64,000 bases of DNA from the NCBI GenBank assembly GCA_934177725.1, contig CAKPPO010000003.1, positions 33,293 through 97,292 of the forward strand. Direction: 5' to 3'. This stretch comes from an uncultured Clostridia bacterium (GTDB lineage: Bacteria > Bacillota > Clostridia > TANB77 > CAG-508). The notes beneath the pieces were generated by a model. That model was not told the DNA's origin and ran no database searches. It saw only the letters and a list, made by a program, of their open reading frames with translations. Position numbers and translations under genes: made by a program. Shown one piece after another: positions 8,185 through 17,058 of this stretch. Position 1 is the first letter of the stretch. Every line of letters begins with the position of its first letter.

Positions 8185-9924
8185 ATGAAAAAAATATTAG
8201 AAAAAAAGCAAAATGGAATAACTTTAATCGCATTAGTAATAACAATAATTATATTAATAATTTTAGCCGGTGTAGCAATAAGTTTGAACTTAGGAGAAAA
8301 TGGACTTTTAAGCAAAACAAAAGAGTCAAAAGAAAAGTATGAGATAGCATCAGCTAAAGAATATATAGAAATAAAGATAAATGAGTGCATATTAGAAAAA
8401 GGTGGAGATGCAAGCTTGCAAGATATAATAGACTACTTGGCGGGAGATAGCAGCATAACAGTGGATGAAAAAATAGACACAGAAACTCCAAATGAGGTAT
8501 ACGTAACATATAATAAATATCAATTTAAAATAGATGAAAACAAAAAAGTGGAATTTATATCAATAGTAGATATAGATTCAGGAGAAAAAGTAAGTATAGA
8601 AGCACAGGTAAAAAAACATTTAGGAAAGAATACCGATGGGAAGTATGAAGCTAGTGTATTATTAAAGGTAAACGAAGATGCAGAAATATCAAAACTAGAA
8701 ATACAAAACCCTGACGGAACAACACTAACCTTAGAACCAGATGGACTAACTACAGTAGGAAGAGACATGACAATAGAATTTGATAAGACATACAAAGTAA
8801 TCCTAACAACAGCCAATGGACATAGATACACGAAAAAGATAATAGAAAAATCAGAAGAAACAATAATGAACGCAGAACAATTATCAAGCTTTAGAGATAG
8901 AGTAAATAGTGGATTAACCTACGAAGGAAAAACGGTAAAACTAGGTGCAGACATAGATTTAAGTACAGTATGTGGAGCGAATGTAGACGGAAAAGAAATA
9001 AGCTGGGAGCCAATAGGGTATTGCAATAGTAGTGATGACTATTGCTTCTTTAATGGAACATTTGATGGAAATTATAAAATAATTAGTAACTTATATATAA
9101 AGAACATTATAAGAGAAAGAATAGGCTTATTTTATCATAATCAAGGAACTATAGAAAAGACGATTTTAAACAACATTTATATTTATGAAGATTTAACTTC
9201 ATCAGAAGTTGCAATGTCAATAGCAGGACCAGAAATAGGTGGAATAACAGGAACAAATAATGGAATTATAAATAATTGTGAAATAAGAAGTGGTACAATA
9301 TCTAGTATTAATACAACAAAAAGTAATATAGAATATAGATGCATGCTTGTAGGAGGAATTACAGGACAAAATAATACAAAAGCAACAATTAATCAATGCA
9401 TAAATAAATGTAATATATATGTTAAGAATACAACAGCACAGTCTAGTAGTTCATCCCCACATAATATGGCGGGAGGAATTACGGGAATGAGTGACAATGA
9501 AGCTACTATAGCTAATTGCTATAATATTGGAAAAATAGAAGGTTATAATGGTAGTCAAAATTTAGTAGGAGGGTTAATAGGAAGAACATTTGCAACGAGT
9601 ATTATTAACTCATATAATATAGGACAAATTATTGGAACATGCAGTAATTCAAGCAATAATAAAGTAAGAGGAATAGTAGGAGAAAATTTTTATATAGTAG
9701 GAGAAATGACATTAAAAAATACTTATTGTATAAATAATATAAGTTACTCATATAATAGAATAGCTAATTCATATACAACTGGAATTGTGTCAGAAGCTAC
9801 TTTAAAAAGCTATGCAACGAAATTAGGAGATGCATACACAAACGATATCAAAAACGATGACGGAACATGGAAATATAACAATGGTTATCCAATTTTAAAA
9901 TGGCAATTAGAAAAAACAGAATAA
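8185..9924 (+). CDS. Prepilin-like anchored surface protein with GLUG-type repeats (copy 2)
   Basis: Protein of 579 aa, starting at the ATG at 8185 behind AAAGGAG; an upstream in-frame TTG lies in the -35 box and is not the start. It has the same design as the preceding gene: Lys-rich start, GITLIALVIT hydrophobic segment, charged helix, beta domain, then a Gly-rich repeat ectodomain (GGITGTNNGIINNCEIRSGT, GGITGQNNTKATINQCIN, GGLIGRTF). Both proteins end with the same tail, KYNNGYPILKWQL. At the DNA level the first 400 bp of the shared part are almost identical, the next 400 bp differ at many silent sites, and the repeats do not align. This suggests duplication or gene conversion of the 5' part with an exchanged ectodomain. 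Confidence 0.72.
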   Translation: MKKILEKKQNGITLIALVITIIILIILAGVAISLNLGENGLLSKTKESKEKYEIASAKEYIEIKINECILEKGGDASLQDIIDYLAGDSSITVDEKIDTETPNEVYVTYNKYQFKIDENKKVEFISIVDIDSGEKVSIEAQVKKHLGKNTDGKYEASVLLKVNEDAEISKLEIQNPDGTTLTLEPDGLTTVGRDMTIEFDKTYKVILTTANGHRYTKKIIEKSEETIMNAEQLSSFRDRVNSGLTYEGKTVKLGADIDLSTVCGANVDGKEISWEPIGYCNSSDDYCFFNGTFDGNYKIISNLYIKNIIRERIGLFYHNQGTIEKTILNNIYIYEDLTSSEVAMSIAGPEIGGITGTNNGIINNCEIRSGTISSINTTKSNIEYRCMLVGGITGQNNTKATINQCINKCNIYVKNTTAQSSSSSPHNMAGGITGMSDNEATIANCYNIGKIEGYNGSQNLVGGLIGRTFATSIINSYNIGQIIGTCSNSSNNKVRGIVGENFYIVGEMTLKNTYCINNISYSYNRIANSYTTGIVSEATLKSYATKLGDAYTNDIKNDDGTWKYNNGYPILKWQLEKTE

Positions 9925-9976
9925 TAAGCTAAAATCAATTTATAATGTTTATAACAAACACAAAATATAATATAAA

Positions 9977-10018
9977 ATGCCCCAAGAGTATTAGGTACTT
10001 TTGGGGTATTTCTTTTTT
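9977..10018 (+). terminator. Terminator after prepilin-like copy 2
   Basis: TGCCCCAAGAGTA pairs with TACTTTTGGGGTA (two G-U pairs), followed by TTTCTTTTTT. Confidence 0.75.
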
Positions 10019-10043
10019 GTGTAATTCCTTTAAAATTTTTTAT

Positions 10044-10071
10044 TTGCATTAATGAAAAATTGTGATATAAT
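10044..10071 (+). promoter_or_regulatory. Promoter of the rsmE-yicC-remA-rpoZ operon
   Basis: TTGCAT (10044-10049), 16-bp spacer, TATAAT (10066-10071) with extended TGa. Confidence 0.6.
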
Positions 10072-10098
10072 TACAAAAAAACAATAAGGAAGATAAAA

Positions 10099-10842
10099 AT
10101 GCAGAAATTTTTTGTTAAAGAAAATCAAATAGAAAACAATAAAATAGATATTATAGGGGAAGATGTAAGGCATATTTCTAATGTTTTACGTATGCAAAAA
10201 GGTGAACAAATTTTAATTGGAAGTAAAGAAACATTAGAAACATATTTAACAGAAATAGAACAAATTGAAAAAGAAAAAGTAGTAGCTAAAATTATAGAAA
10301 AATTAGAAACACAAATAGAATCAAATGTAGAAATAGATTTATACCAAGGCTTGCCTAAAGCAGATAAAATGGAATTAATAATTCAAAAAACAACAGAAAT
10401 AGGAGTAAGCAAAGTTATTCCAGTAGATATGGCAAGATGTATAGTAAAATTAGATGAAAAAGATGCTAAAAAGAAGATAGAAAGATGGCAAAAAGTAGCA
10501 GAAGGAGCTGCTAAGCAAAGTAAAAGAAGTAAAATTCCAAAAATAGAAAATAAAATAAAAATAAAAGATTTAGAAAATATAATAGGTCAATATGATACAT
10601 TTATTGTAGCATATGAAGAAGAAAATGAAGTAACACTAAAGCAAGAACTTAAAAAACTAAAAGAACAGGAAAAATACAAAATAGGAGTTTTAGTAGGACC
10701 AGAAGGTGGAATTGCGAAAGAGGAAATCGAAAAGTTAATACAATATAATTCAAAAATAGTAACTTTAGGGAAAAGAATATTAAGAACAGAGACTGCTCCA
10801 ATTGTACTTACAAGTAATATTATATATGAATTAGAAAAATAA
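10099..10842 (+). CDS. rsmE: 16S rRNA (uracil1498-N3)-methyltransferase
   Basis: RsmE, 247 aa, full length. It methylates U1498 of 16S rRNA using S-adenosylmethionine and has a SPOUT-type knotted fold. An N-terminal PUA-like region (HISNVLRMQKGEQI) is followed by the methyltransferase domain with the conserved ending: VGPEGGIAKEEIEKL near residues 200-215 and LGKRILRTETAPIV near 228-241. PKADKMELIIQKTTEIGV in the middle is also diagnostic. It heads an operon with the Lys-rich membrane protein 18 bp downstream. Confidence 0.95.
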   Translation: MQKFFVKENQIENNKIDIIGEDVRHISNVLRMQKGEQILIGSKETLETYLTEIEQIEKEKVVAKIIEKLETQIESNVEIDLYQGLPKADKMELIIQKTTEIGVSKVIPVDMARCIVKLDEKDAKKKIERWQKVAEGAAKQSKRSKIPKIENKIKIKDLENIIGQYDTFIVAYEEENEVTLKQELKKLKEQEKYKIGVLVGPEGGIAKEEIEKLIQYNSKIVTLGKRILRTETAPIVLTSNIIYELEK

Positions 10843-10860
10843 TAGAAAGGAAAGAATACT

Positions 10861-11769
10861 ATGGCAGAAAGTAAATTAGAAGAAAAAGAGGTAGAAACAA
10901 AAGAAGTAAAAAGAAAAAGTGGGAGAAAAACAAAACAAGAAGATGTAAATAATGAAACAACTGAAAAAGTAGTAGCTAAAAAGACAGCAAAAAAAGAAGC
11001 AAATGCAAAGACAAAAAAAACTAGCTCACCGAAGTCAACTACTACAAAAAAATCAACTACGGCTAAAAAAACAACAGCTACAAAAAAAACAAATGCCACA
11101 TCTAAAAAAGCTACAACCCAAAAAGAAACTGCTCCAAAAACAACAAAAAGAACTGCTAAAAAAAGTGTAGATACTATAGAAAGTGAAGAAAAGGGCAAAA
11201 AAGCTCCAAAAGCTACAGAAAAGAAAAAAAGTGATACAAAAGTAAGTAAAGAAAAAAAATTAATAGTAAAAAAAGATATATCATTGGACGAAGAAAAACT
11301 AGAGACAATAGAAAAAGAAATAAATAAACAGACAAAAATACCAGAAGATCAAAAAAGAAAAATTAACAAAAAGATATTCCAAAATATAATAATGGCTATA
11401 GTAGTTATTGTATATTTTATGTTTATAAATTTAGGATTTAATAATATAGAAGAAAGTACATATTTGACAGATTTAAAAGTATTTAGCATGATAACAATAG
11501 GAATTACTATAATTTTGTTTGAAAAAGCATATAAAAAAGATAGTGGGGAACTTACTATATCAGGAATAGAAATGCTAATAATCGCCATATCATCTCTTTT
11601 AACTAATTATATATATAAAATATATAATGCTAAATTTATCTATATTGTAACATGTATAGCAATGCTATTTGCAGTTTACTATGTTGGAAAATCAATTGTT
11701 ATATATGTAAAGATGAAAAACAAAGCATTAAAAAAAGCAAGCGATATTCATAAAATAGTAAGAAAGTAG
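10861..11769 (+). CDS. Lys/Ala/Thr-rich membrane protein with histone H1-like N-terminal tail
   Basis: Unrecognised protein of 302 aa. The first 160 residues are low-complexity and very basic, made of Lys-Lys-Thr/Ser/Ala units resembling histone H1 tails (for example KKTTATKKTNATSKK). The C-terminal part has four hydrophobic segments at about 178-196, 210-228, 240-260 and 265-285. With the tail in the cytoplasm it could tether DNA, RNA or the ribosome to the membrane, but that is only an inference from charge. It sits between rsmE and yicC in one operon, 18 bp and 12 bp from its neighbours. The A-rich codon runs make the tail prone to expansion and contraction. Confidence 0.75.
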   Translation: MAESKLEEKEVETKEVKRKSGRKTKQEDVNNETTEKVVAKKTAKKEANAKTKKTSSPKSTTTKKSTTAKKTTATKKTNATSKKATTQKETAPKTTKRTAKKSVDTIESEEKGKKAPKATEKKKSDTKVSKEKKLIVKKDISLDEEKLETIEKEINKQTKIPEDQKRKINKKIFQNIIMAIVVIVYFMFINLGFNNIEESTYLTDLKVFSMITIGITIILFEKAYKKDSGELTISGIEMLIIAISSLLTNYIYKIYNAKFIYIVTCIAMLFAVYYVGKSIVIYVKMKNKALKKASDIHKIVRK

Positions 11770-11781
11770 GAAAAATAAATA

Positions 11782-12657
11782 ATGAGAAGTATGACAGGCT
11801 TTGGCAGAGCAAAGCTAGAAAAGAATAATAGAATTTATAGTATAGAAATAAAATCAGTAAATCATAAATATAGTGACATTTCTATAAAACTTCCTAGGAG
11901 TTTAAACTACTTAGAAGACAGTATAAAAAAGCAAATTAGTTTAAAGGTTGCAAGGGGAAAAATAGATGTATTTGTAACTTTTGAAAACTATAGTGAGCAA
12001 GGAAAAGAAGTTGTAATAAATGAAGAACTAGTGAAAGAATATATGGAAAAATTTAAATTATTAGCAGAGCAAAATAATTTAAGTATGAACATACCAGTAA
12101 CGGAAATTACAAAACTTCCAGATGTATTAACTTTAAAAGAAACAGAAGAGGAAGAAGATACAATACAAAATGAATTACTAGAGTGTTTAGAACAAGCAAT
12201 AAACAATTTTGTAGAAATGAGAACAATAGAGGGAAACAAAATTAAAGAAGATTTAAAAGCTAGAATAGATAAAGTAGAATGTGATGTTCAAAAAATTTCT
12301 GAATATTCTACTAGACTTGTACAAGAATATGTAGTAAAATTAGAAGAGAGAATAAAAGAAATATTAAAAACTGATGTAGTAGATCAATCAAGATTAGCTA
12401 TGGAGGTAGTGTTATTTGCAGATAAATGTTCAGTAGAAGAAGAACTAACAAGACTAAAAAGCCATATAGAGCAATTTAGAACATTAATAAATAGTGAAGG
12501 TACTATTGGAAAGAAAATAGACTTTTTACTTCAAGAAATGAATAGAGAAACTAATACAATGGGTTCTAAATCAGGAAGTCTAGACATAACAAATTTAGTA
12601 GTTAATATAAAAACAGAACTAGAAGACATTAGAGAGCAAATACAAAATATAGAATAG
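11782..12657 (+). CDS. yicC: YicC/YloC family endoribonuclease
   Basis: YicC family, 291 aa, full length. Enterobacterial YicC is an endoribonuclease involved in small-RNA decay. The N-terminus MRSMTGFGRAK is the family hallmark. The middle is coiled-coil rich, and the C-terminus has the conserved FLLQEMNRETNTMGSKSGS and a final helix ending TELEDIREQIQNIE. The following remA, rpoZ and gmk order is a standard Firmicute arrangement, here with rpoZ before gmk. RemA starts 13 bp after the stop. Confidence 0.93.
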   Translation: MRSMTGFGRAKLEKNNRIYSIEIKSVNHKYSDISIKLPRSLNYLEDSIKKQISLKVARGKIDVFVTFENYSEQGKEVVINEELVKEYMEKFKLLAEQNNLSMNIPVTEITKLPDVLTLKETEEEEDTIQNELLECLEQAINNFVEMRTIEGNKIKEDLKARIDKVECDVQKISEYSTRLVQEYVVKLEERIKEILKTDVVDQSRLAMEVVLFADKCSVEEELTRLKSHIEQFRTLINSEGTIGKKIDFLLQEMNRETNTMGSKSGSLDITNLVVNIKTELEDIREQIQNIE

Positions 12658-12670
12658 GAGGAAATTTCAA

Positions 12671-12925
12671 ATGCAATTAATTAATATAGGATTTGGAAAT
12701 ATCGTATCAGCAAACAGAATTATTGCTATTGTTAGTCCGGACTCAGCACCAATAAAAAGAATAGTGCAAGAAGCAAAAGATAATGGAAATGCAGTAGATG
12801 CAACTTATGGAAGAAGAACAAGAGCCGTAATTATAATGGATTCAGGACATGTTATTTTATCTGCAGTACAACCAGAAACAGTAGCAGGAAGATTAGATAA
12901 AGATGATGAAACAGAAGAACAATAA
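12671..12925 (+). CDS. remA: RemA-like extracellular matrix regulator (DUF370)
   Basis: Small DNA-binding protein of 84 aa. In Bacillus subtilis RemA activates biofilm matrix and osmoprotectant genes. The conserved core is intact: INIGFGNIVSANRIIAIVSP, DATYGRRTRAVIIMDSGH and VILSAVQPETVAGRL. The GGAGG ribosome site is 6-7 nt before the ATG. It lies between yicC and rpoZ; the family is common in non-biofilm Clostridia too, so a matrix role is not assured. Confidence 0.93.
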   Translation: MQLINIGFGNIVSANRIIAIVSPDSAPIKRIVQEAKDNGNAVDATYGRRTRAVIIMDSGHVILSAVQPETVAGRLDKDDETEEQ

Positions 12926-12946
12926 AGTGAAAGGGGTAATTTAATT

Positions 12947-13141
12947 ATGATGGTAAAACCAACAACAGCTGAATTATTAGCAAAAACAAATGATAATAAA
13001 TTTAGACTAGTAATTGCAACTGCAAAAAGAGCAAGACAAATAGCAAGTGGAAGTGAGCCTTTAACAGATGTTAAAGAGGAAGCACCAGTTACAATAGCAG
13101 CAAATGAAATAGCAGAAGGTAAAGTTGAAATAGAAAAATAA
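12947..13141 (+). CDS. rpoZ: DNA-directed RNA polymerase omega subunit
   Basis: Omega subunit, 64 aa, short but normal for Clostridia. The N-terminal helix KPTTAELLAKTNDNKFRLVI and the core ATAKRARQIA match the family. The acidic C-terminal tail is brief. It probably aids assembly of the beta-prime subunit. Last gene of the rsmE operon before the hairpin at 13147-13174; gmk follows with its own ribosome site AAAGGAAG. Confidence 0.9.
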   Translation: MMVKPTTAELLAKTNDNKFRLVIATAKRARQIASGSEPLTDVKEEAPVTIAANEIAEGKVEIEK

Positions 13142-13146
13142 AAAAT

Positions 13147-13180
13147 AAGGCATGTACAAAGTGAAACATGCCTTAAAATT
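13147..13180 (+). terminator. Hairpin between rpoZ and gmk
   Basis: AAGGCATG (13147-13154) pairs perfectly with CATGCCTT (13167-13174). The tail AAAATTATTT is weak, so it may only attenuate transcription into gmk. Confidence 0.5.
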
Positions 13181-13234
13181 ATTTATATTGTATGCAAATT
13201 TTTAACAATAGTTTTATACAAGAAAGGAAGAAGT

Positions 13235-13810
13235 ATGTTAGTATTATTATCAGGAGTATCAGGAGCTGGAAAAGATACAATAAAAAAAGAATTAATAAAA
13301 AGAATGGAAAATGTAGAATCTCTTCCATCATATACTACTAGACCAATGAGACCAGGAGATATAGAGGGAGCAACATATAATTTTATAACAACAGAAGAAT
13401 TTGAAAACATGATAAAAAATAATGAATTTTATGAATATAATGTTCATCACGAACATTATTATGGAACATCAAGAAAACTAATGAATGAAAAAATTAATAG
13501 TGGAAAAATAATAGTTAAAGATATAGATGTAAATGGAGTAGAAAACTTGATAAATTTATTAAAAGAAGATACAAAAGTTGTAACTATATTTTTGAGAGTT
13601 CCAAAAGAAATTTTAATGAAAAGATTACAAAATAGAGTAGATAAACCAGCCTTAAAAGAAATAACATTAAGATTAAACAGATTTGATTATGAAGAATCTA
13701 GAATTGGAATGTATGATTATGTTATAAAAAATAATAATTTAGAAAAAAGTGTACAAATAATTCAAACTATTATAGAAAATGAATGTAAATTGAAAGAAAC
13801 AGAATTTTAA
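13235..13810 (+). CDS. gmk: Guanylate kinase
   Basis: Converts GMP to GDP with ATP, 191 aa. The P-loop GVSGAGKDT lies at residues 7-15. The GMP-binding segment SYTTRPMRPGDIEGATYNFI follows, and YGTSRKLMNEKINSGKIIV and the RLQNR lid region are present. Lys in the P-loop and Arg in TTRPMR are retained. ATG at 13235 follows AAAGGAAG with good spacing. It follows rpoZ and ends just before the promoter of the Cys-rich peptide gene. Confidence 0.95.
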   Translation: MLVLLSGVSGAGKDTIKKELIKRMENVESLPSYTTRPMRPGDIEGATYNFITTEEFENMIKNNEFYEYNVHHEHYYGTSRKLMNEKINSGKIIVKDIDVNGVENLINLLKEDTKVVTIFLRVPKEILMKRLQNRVDKPALKEITLRLNRFDYEESRIGMYDYVIKNNNLEKSVQIIQTIIENECKLKETEF

Positions 13811-13812
13811 AC

Positions 13813-13865
13813 TTGCAATATTATGGAAAGTATGATATAATAATATTAGATTTCGCCAAGGCGAA
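13813..13865 (+). promoter_or_regulatory. Promoter and operator-like dyad for the 56-aa Cys-rich peptide
   Basis: TTGCAA (13813-13818), 17-bp spacer, TATAAT (13836-13841) with extended TGa. Just after the likely +1 is TTCGCC-AA-GGCGAA (13852-13865), a 6-bp-arm dyad that stands out for GC content in this AT-rich DNA. It could be an operator or a leader hairpin. Confidence 0.6.
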
Positions 13866-13896
13866 CAATAATTATATATATCAGGAGGATTGACTA

Positions 13897-14067
13897 ATGA
13901 CTAAAGAAAGACCAAAGGCAGTTTTGAAAAAAGGAGAAATAACTAAAGTAAGTTGTTTCGTTGGAGGATGTAGCCACGCAATACATGATAAATGTGCGGG
14001 GATTCCAAAATCCAATCAGTGTGCAGCATGTAGGTGCAAGAAAAACTACGTTGGTGTAGAAGGATAA
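13897..14067 (+). CDS. 56-aa six-cysteine peptide of unknown function
   Basis: A small gene with an ideal ribosome site (AGGAGG, 8 nt before ATG), its own promoter and a strong terminator, so it is probably expressed alone. The peptide has a Lys-rich start and Cys at residues 20, 25, 33, 42, 45 and 47, with His at 27 and 30. The second half reads KCAGIPKSNQCAACRCKK. The spacing C-x4-C-x7-C-x8-C-x2-C-x-C could bind zinc or an Fe-S cluster, or the product could be a modified-peptide precursor. No maturase lies beside it; the only radical SAM gene seen is 33 kb away. I do not recognise the family. Confidence 0.68.
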   Translation: MTKERPKAVLKKGEITKVSCFVGGCSHAIHDKCAGIPKSNQCAACRCKKNYVGVEG

Positions 14068-14075
14068 CCTGATTT

Positions 14076-14154
14076 GAGAAGACTCTTTATAGAGTCTTCT
14101 CAGACTATTGACAAAGTATGTAAAAATATTTTGTTCAATAGTCTTTTTTTTTTT
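14076..14154 (+). terminator. Double hairpin terminator after the Cys-rich peptide
   Basis: Hairpin 1 is a perfect 11-bp stem, GAGAAGACTCT/AGAGTCTTCTC (14076-14086, 14091-14101), with loop TTAT and no U tail. Hairpin 2 (AGACTATTGA-CAAA with TTTG-TTCAATAGTCT, 14102-14144) follows directly and is capped by about 11 T residues. Hairpin 2 is the terminator; hairpin 1 may protect the 3' end. Confidence 0.82.
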
Positions 14155-14221
14155 GTAAATATTGTTTATTTTTTTTTATTTAGTGATATACTTCTTTTAT
14201 AACACGAAAGAAGGTATTATT

Positions 14222-16835
14222 GTGACAAATATAAAAAAAGAAGATATTGATGTAAAAAGTTTTTATGGAGAAGATTGTGTTTCTAAAACAGAGGATTTTA
14301 AAAAAAAGTATAAGGTAAGTGATAAAGGATTATCTTCTGCTAAAGTAAATGAAAATTTTAGAAATCTAGGACCGAATCAAGTAAAACAATCAAAACCGAA
14401 AAGATGGTATAATTATTTTTTTGCTAGTCTTTTTAGTCCTTTTAATAGTATTTTACTTGGAATTAGTTTTATTTTAATTTATACAGATATTATTTTACCT
14501 GAAAATCCGAGTCCTGCTAATATTATTGTTATTGCAGTATTAATTATTATAAGTACATTGTTGGAATTTATAGAAGTATTTCGTTCTAACTATGCTGCTG
14601 AAAAGTTGAAAGAACTGGTAGAAACAACTGCAACTGTTATAAGAAATGGTAAAGAGAAAAAAGTTCCTATAAAAGAAGTTACTTTAAATGATACTGTGGT
14701 ACTTTCTGCTGGTGATATGATCCCAGCTGACTTACGTATTATAGAATCTAAGGATTTATATGTAGGGCAATCTTCTATTACAGGAGAATCTGATGCAGTA
14801 AGAAAACTTACAAATACAGAACTTGAATCAATTGATGATATTGATAGTATAACAGATTTAGATACTATTTGCTTTATGGGAACAAATGTAATAAGTGGTA
14901 GTGCAAAAGCTGTAGTAATTCGTATAGGAGATGATACTTATTTTGGGAGAGTTGCACATACAATAACACAAAGTAAGCCTAAAACTAATTTCCAAAAAGG
15001 TATTGAAAGCATTAGTAGATTATTAATAAGATTTATGCTTATTCTAATTCCATTGGTATTTATTGTTAATTATCAAAAACATGATACAATACTTGCATTT
15101 ACTTTTGCTGTAGCTATTGCAATTACAATTACTCCTCTATTACTTCCAGTTATTTTATCTTCATGCCTTTCTAAAGGTGCTATTAGAATGTCAAAGAAAA
15201 AGACTATTGTAAAGAAACTAGATGCTATACAAAATTTTGGTGCAATGAACATCTTATGTACAGATAAAACAGGGACATTAACAGAAGATAAAATAGTATT
15301 AGAAAAATATTTAGATGTATATGGAAATGAAAATATAAGAGTTTTAAAACATGCATTTCTGAATTCGTATTTTCAAACTGGTTTAAAGGGGAGTATTGAT
15401 GAAGCGGTAATACATAGAGCATTAAAAAGTGATTTAAGCAGACTAATAACTAAATTTGAGAAAGTGGATGAGATACCTTTCGATTTTAGCAGAAGAAGAC
15501 TTTCAGTAGTTGTTAAGAGTAATAAAGAAAAAATTTTAATTACTAAAGGCGCAGTTGAGGAAATTTTAAATATATGTACGACTATAGATTATGAACATGA
15601 TATAATTCCAATTACAAAAGAAATTAAAGAAAATATAAGAAAAATAGCAAATAAATTAAACGAAGATGGTTTAAGAGTAGTTGCTGTGTGTCAGAAAAAA
15701 GATATTAATGATATAGAAACATTTAGTGTTGAAAATGAATCTCAAATGTCACTTGTTGGATTTATTGGATTCTTAGACCCACCTAAAGAAAGTGCTAAGC
15801 TTGCCATTGAAAAATTAAATAATGCTGGCATTAGAGTTATTGTTTTAACTGGTGATAATGCTGCTGTTACTAAATGTATTTGTAAAAAGGTAAATATAAA
15901 TACTAAAAAAATTGTTACTGGTGCACAAATAGATAGATTAGCAGACCCTGGTGTTTTAAGATTACTAAAAAAATCTAATGTTTTCGTAAAACTATCACCT
16001 ATTCAAAAGGCAAGAATTGTAAAACTCTTGAAGGAATCTGGCAATGTTGTAGGCTATATGGGAGATGGTATTAATGATGCTCCTTCCCTTACAAATTCTG
16101 ATGTTGGTGTTTCTGTTGATACAGCTGTTGATATTGCTAAAGAAACAGCAGATATTATACTTTTAGAGAAAGACTTAAATGTATTATTAGAAGGGGTAAC
16201 GGAGCGGAAGACGAACTTTTGGAAATTTAATGAAATATATAAAAATGGCTGTAAGTTTTAATTTTGGAGAAGCAGTTTCTGTAATTATAGCTAGTGTGTT
16301 ATTACCGTTTTTACCAGAAACCCCAATTCAGTTATTGGTTGAAAGCTTGCTTTACGATTTAGGACAGATGACTTTACCTTTTGATAATGTAGACAAAGAA
16401 TATCTCCAAAGCCCAAAAAAATTTGATATTAAAGATTTAAAAAGCTTTATGCTATTTATGGGACCTTTAAGTTCAATTTTTGATATGCTTGTATTTGCAT
16501 CTCTTTGGTACGTGTTTGGAATAAGAGAAGCAGCAGTTGTACAAACAGTTTGGTTTAGCTATAGTATAGTTTCAAATTTGATGGGAATGCATATAATAAG
16601 AACTTCAAAATTGCCTATTGTACAAAGCCACGCTAATAAGATGGTTTACTTTTCTTCTATTTTACTAAGTGTAATTGGAATTTTAGTTCCATATACTTTT
16701 TTAGGAAAAGCGATTGGATTAGTTCCAGTAACATTAAATTATTTGAATGTAATTTTAGGAGTTAGTGCTTTATATTGTGTGGTTGCAATATTTGCTAAAA
16801 AAGTATATATAAAAAAATATGGAAGTTGGATATAA
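14222..16835 (+). CDS. mgtA: Magnesium-type P-type ATPase, split by a +1 frameshift at CGG-A
   Basis: P-type ATPase of the MgtA/MgtB kind, about 870 aa when both frames are joined. The start is probably GTG at 14222 behind GAAGGT. Motifs in order: TGES near residue 187, DKTGT with phosphorylated Asp near 348, and GDGINDAP near 615. Segments after the break match MgtA: SFNFGEAVSVIIAS and LLYDLGQMTLPFDNVDKEY. The frame breaks at codon 662: GAG then CGG-A, giving a stop at 16259. Ignoring C16205 gives E-G-R-R-T-F-G-N-L-M-K-Y, the family sequence, so one C precedes a conserved Gly codon GGA. Mg2+ import is the likely role. It may be a pseudogene, a recoded gene or a sequence error; three other genes show the same lesion. 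Confidence 0.85.
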
Positions 16836-16960
16836 TAGAAAACTAAATGGATAAGATATAAAAAGTTTCGAAGTGAGCCAACTTATATACAAATTTAACA
16901 GTATATTTTAAAGTTAATAGAATTCAAAGTAGAATATTATTTATTAATTTCTACAAAAAA

Positions 16961-17037
16961 TTGACATAAAATGTAAAAAGTGGTAAAATGTAAATGTAAC
17001 ATAAAGTTTATAGTTAACATGCAATTAGTGTTAACTA
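16961..17037 (+). promoter_or_regulatory. Promoter and inverted repeat upstream of the 57-aa orphan
   Basis: TTGACA (16961-16966), 17-bp spacer, TAAAAT (16984-16989) with extended TGg. About 22 bp after the -10 is a perfect inverted repeat, TAGTTAACA (17011-17019) and TGTTAACTA (17029-17037), 9-nt spacer. It may be an operator or an mRNA hairpin just before the ribosome site. The rest of 16836-16960 shows nothing I can name. Confidence 0.65.
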
Positions 17038-17058
17038 ACATCAAAAGGAGAAAAGCAT

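Noticed and set aside
10587..11198. Minus-strand ORF rich in Phe, Val and Ala
   Set aside because: It is the shadow of the Lys/Ala-rich gene on the other strand, without SD or promoter. The other long antisense frames were discarded for the same reason.
13897..14067. SCIFF (six-Cys ranthipeptide) precursor
   Set aside because: It has six Cys, but not the usual closely spaced C-x(n)-C pattern, and no radical SAM maturase is adjacent.
14162..14221. Longer P-ATPase N-terminus from 14162
   Set aside because: It would start in the T-rich terminator and promoter region; GTG 14222 has an SD.
16202..16261. Programmed frameshift driven by an upstream SD-like sequence or downstream structure
   Set aside because: An AAGGGG lies upstream at this site only; the other three sites share no SD-like element or hairpin. 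The common feature is CGGA alone.
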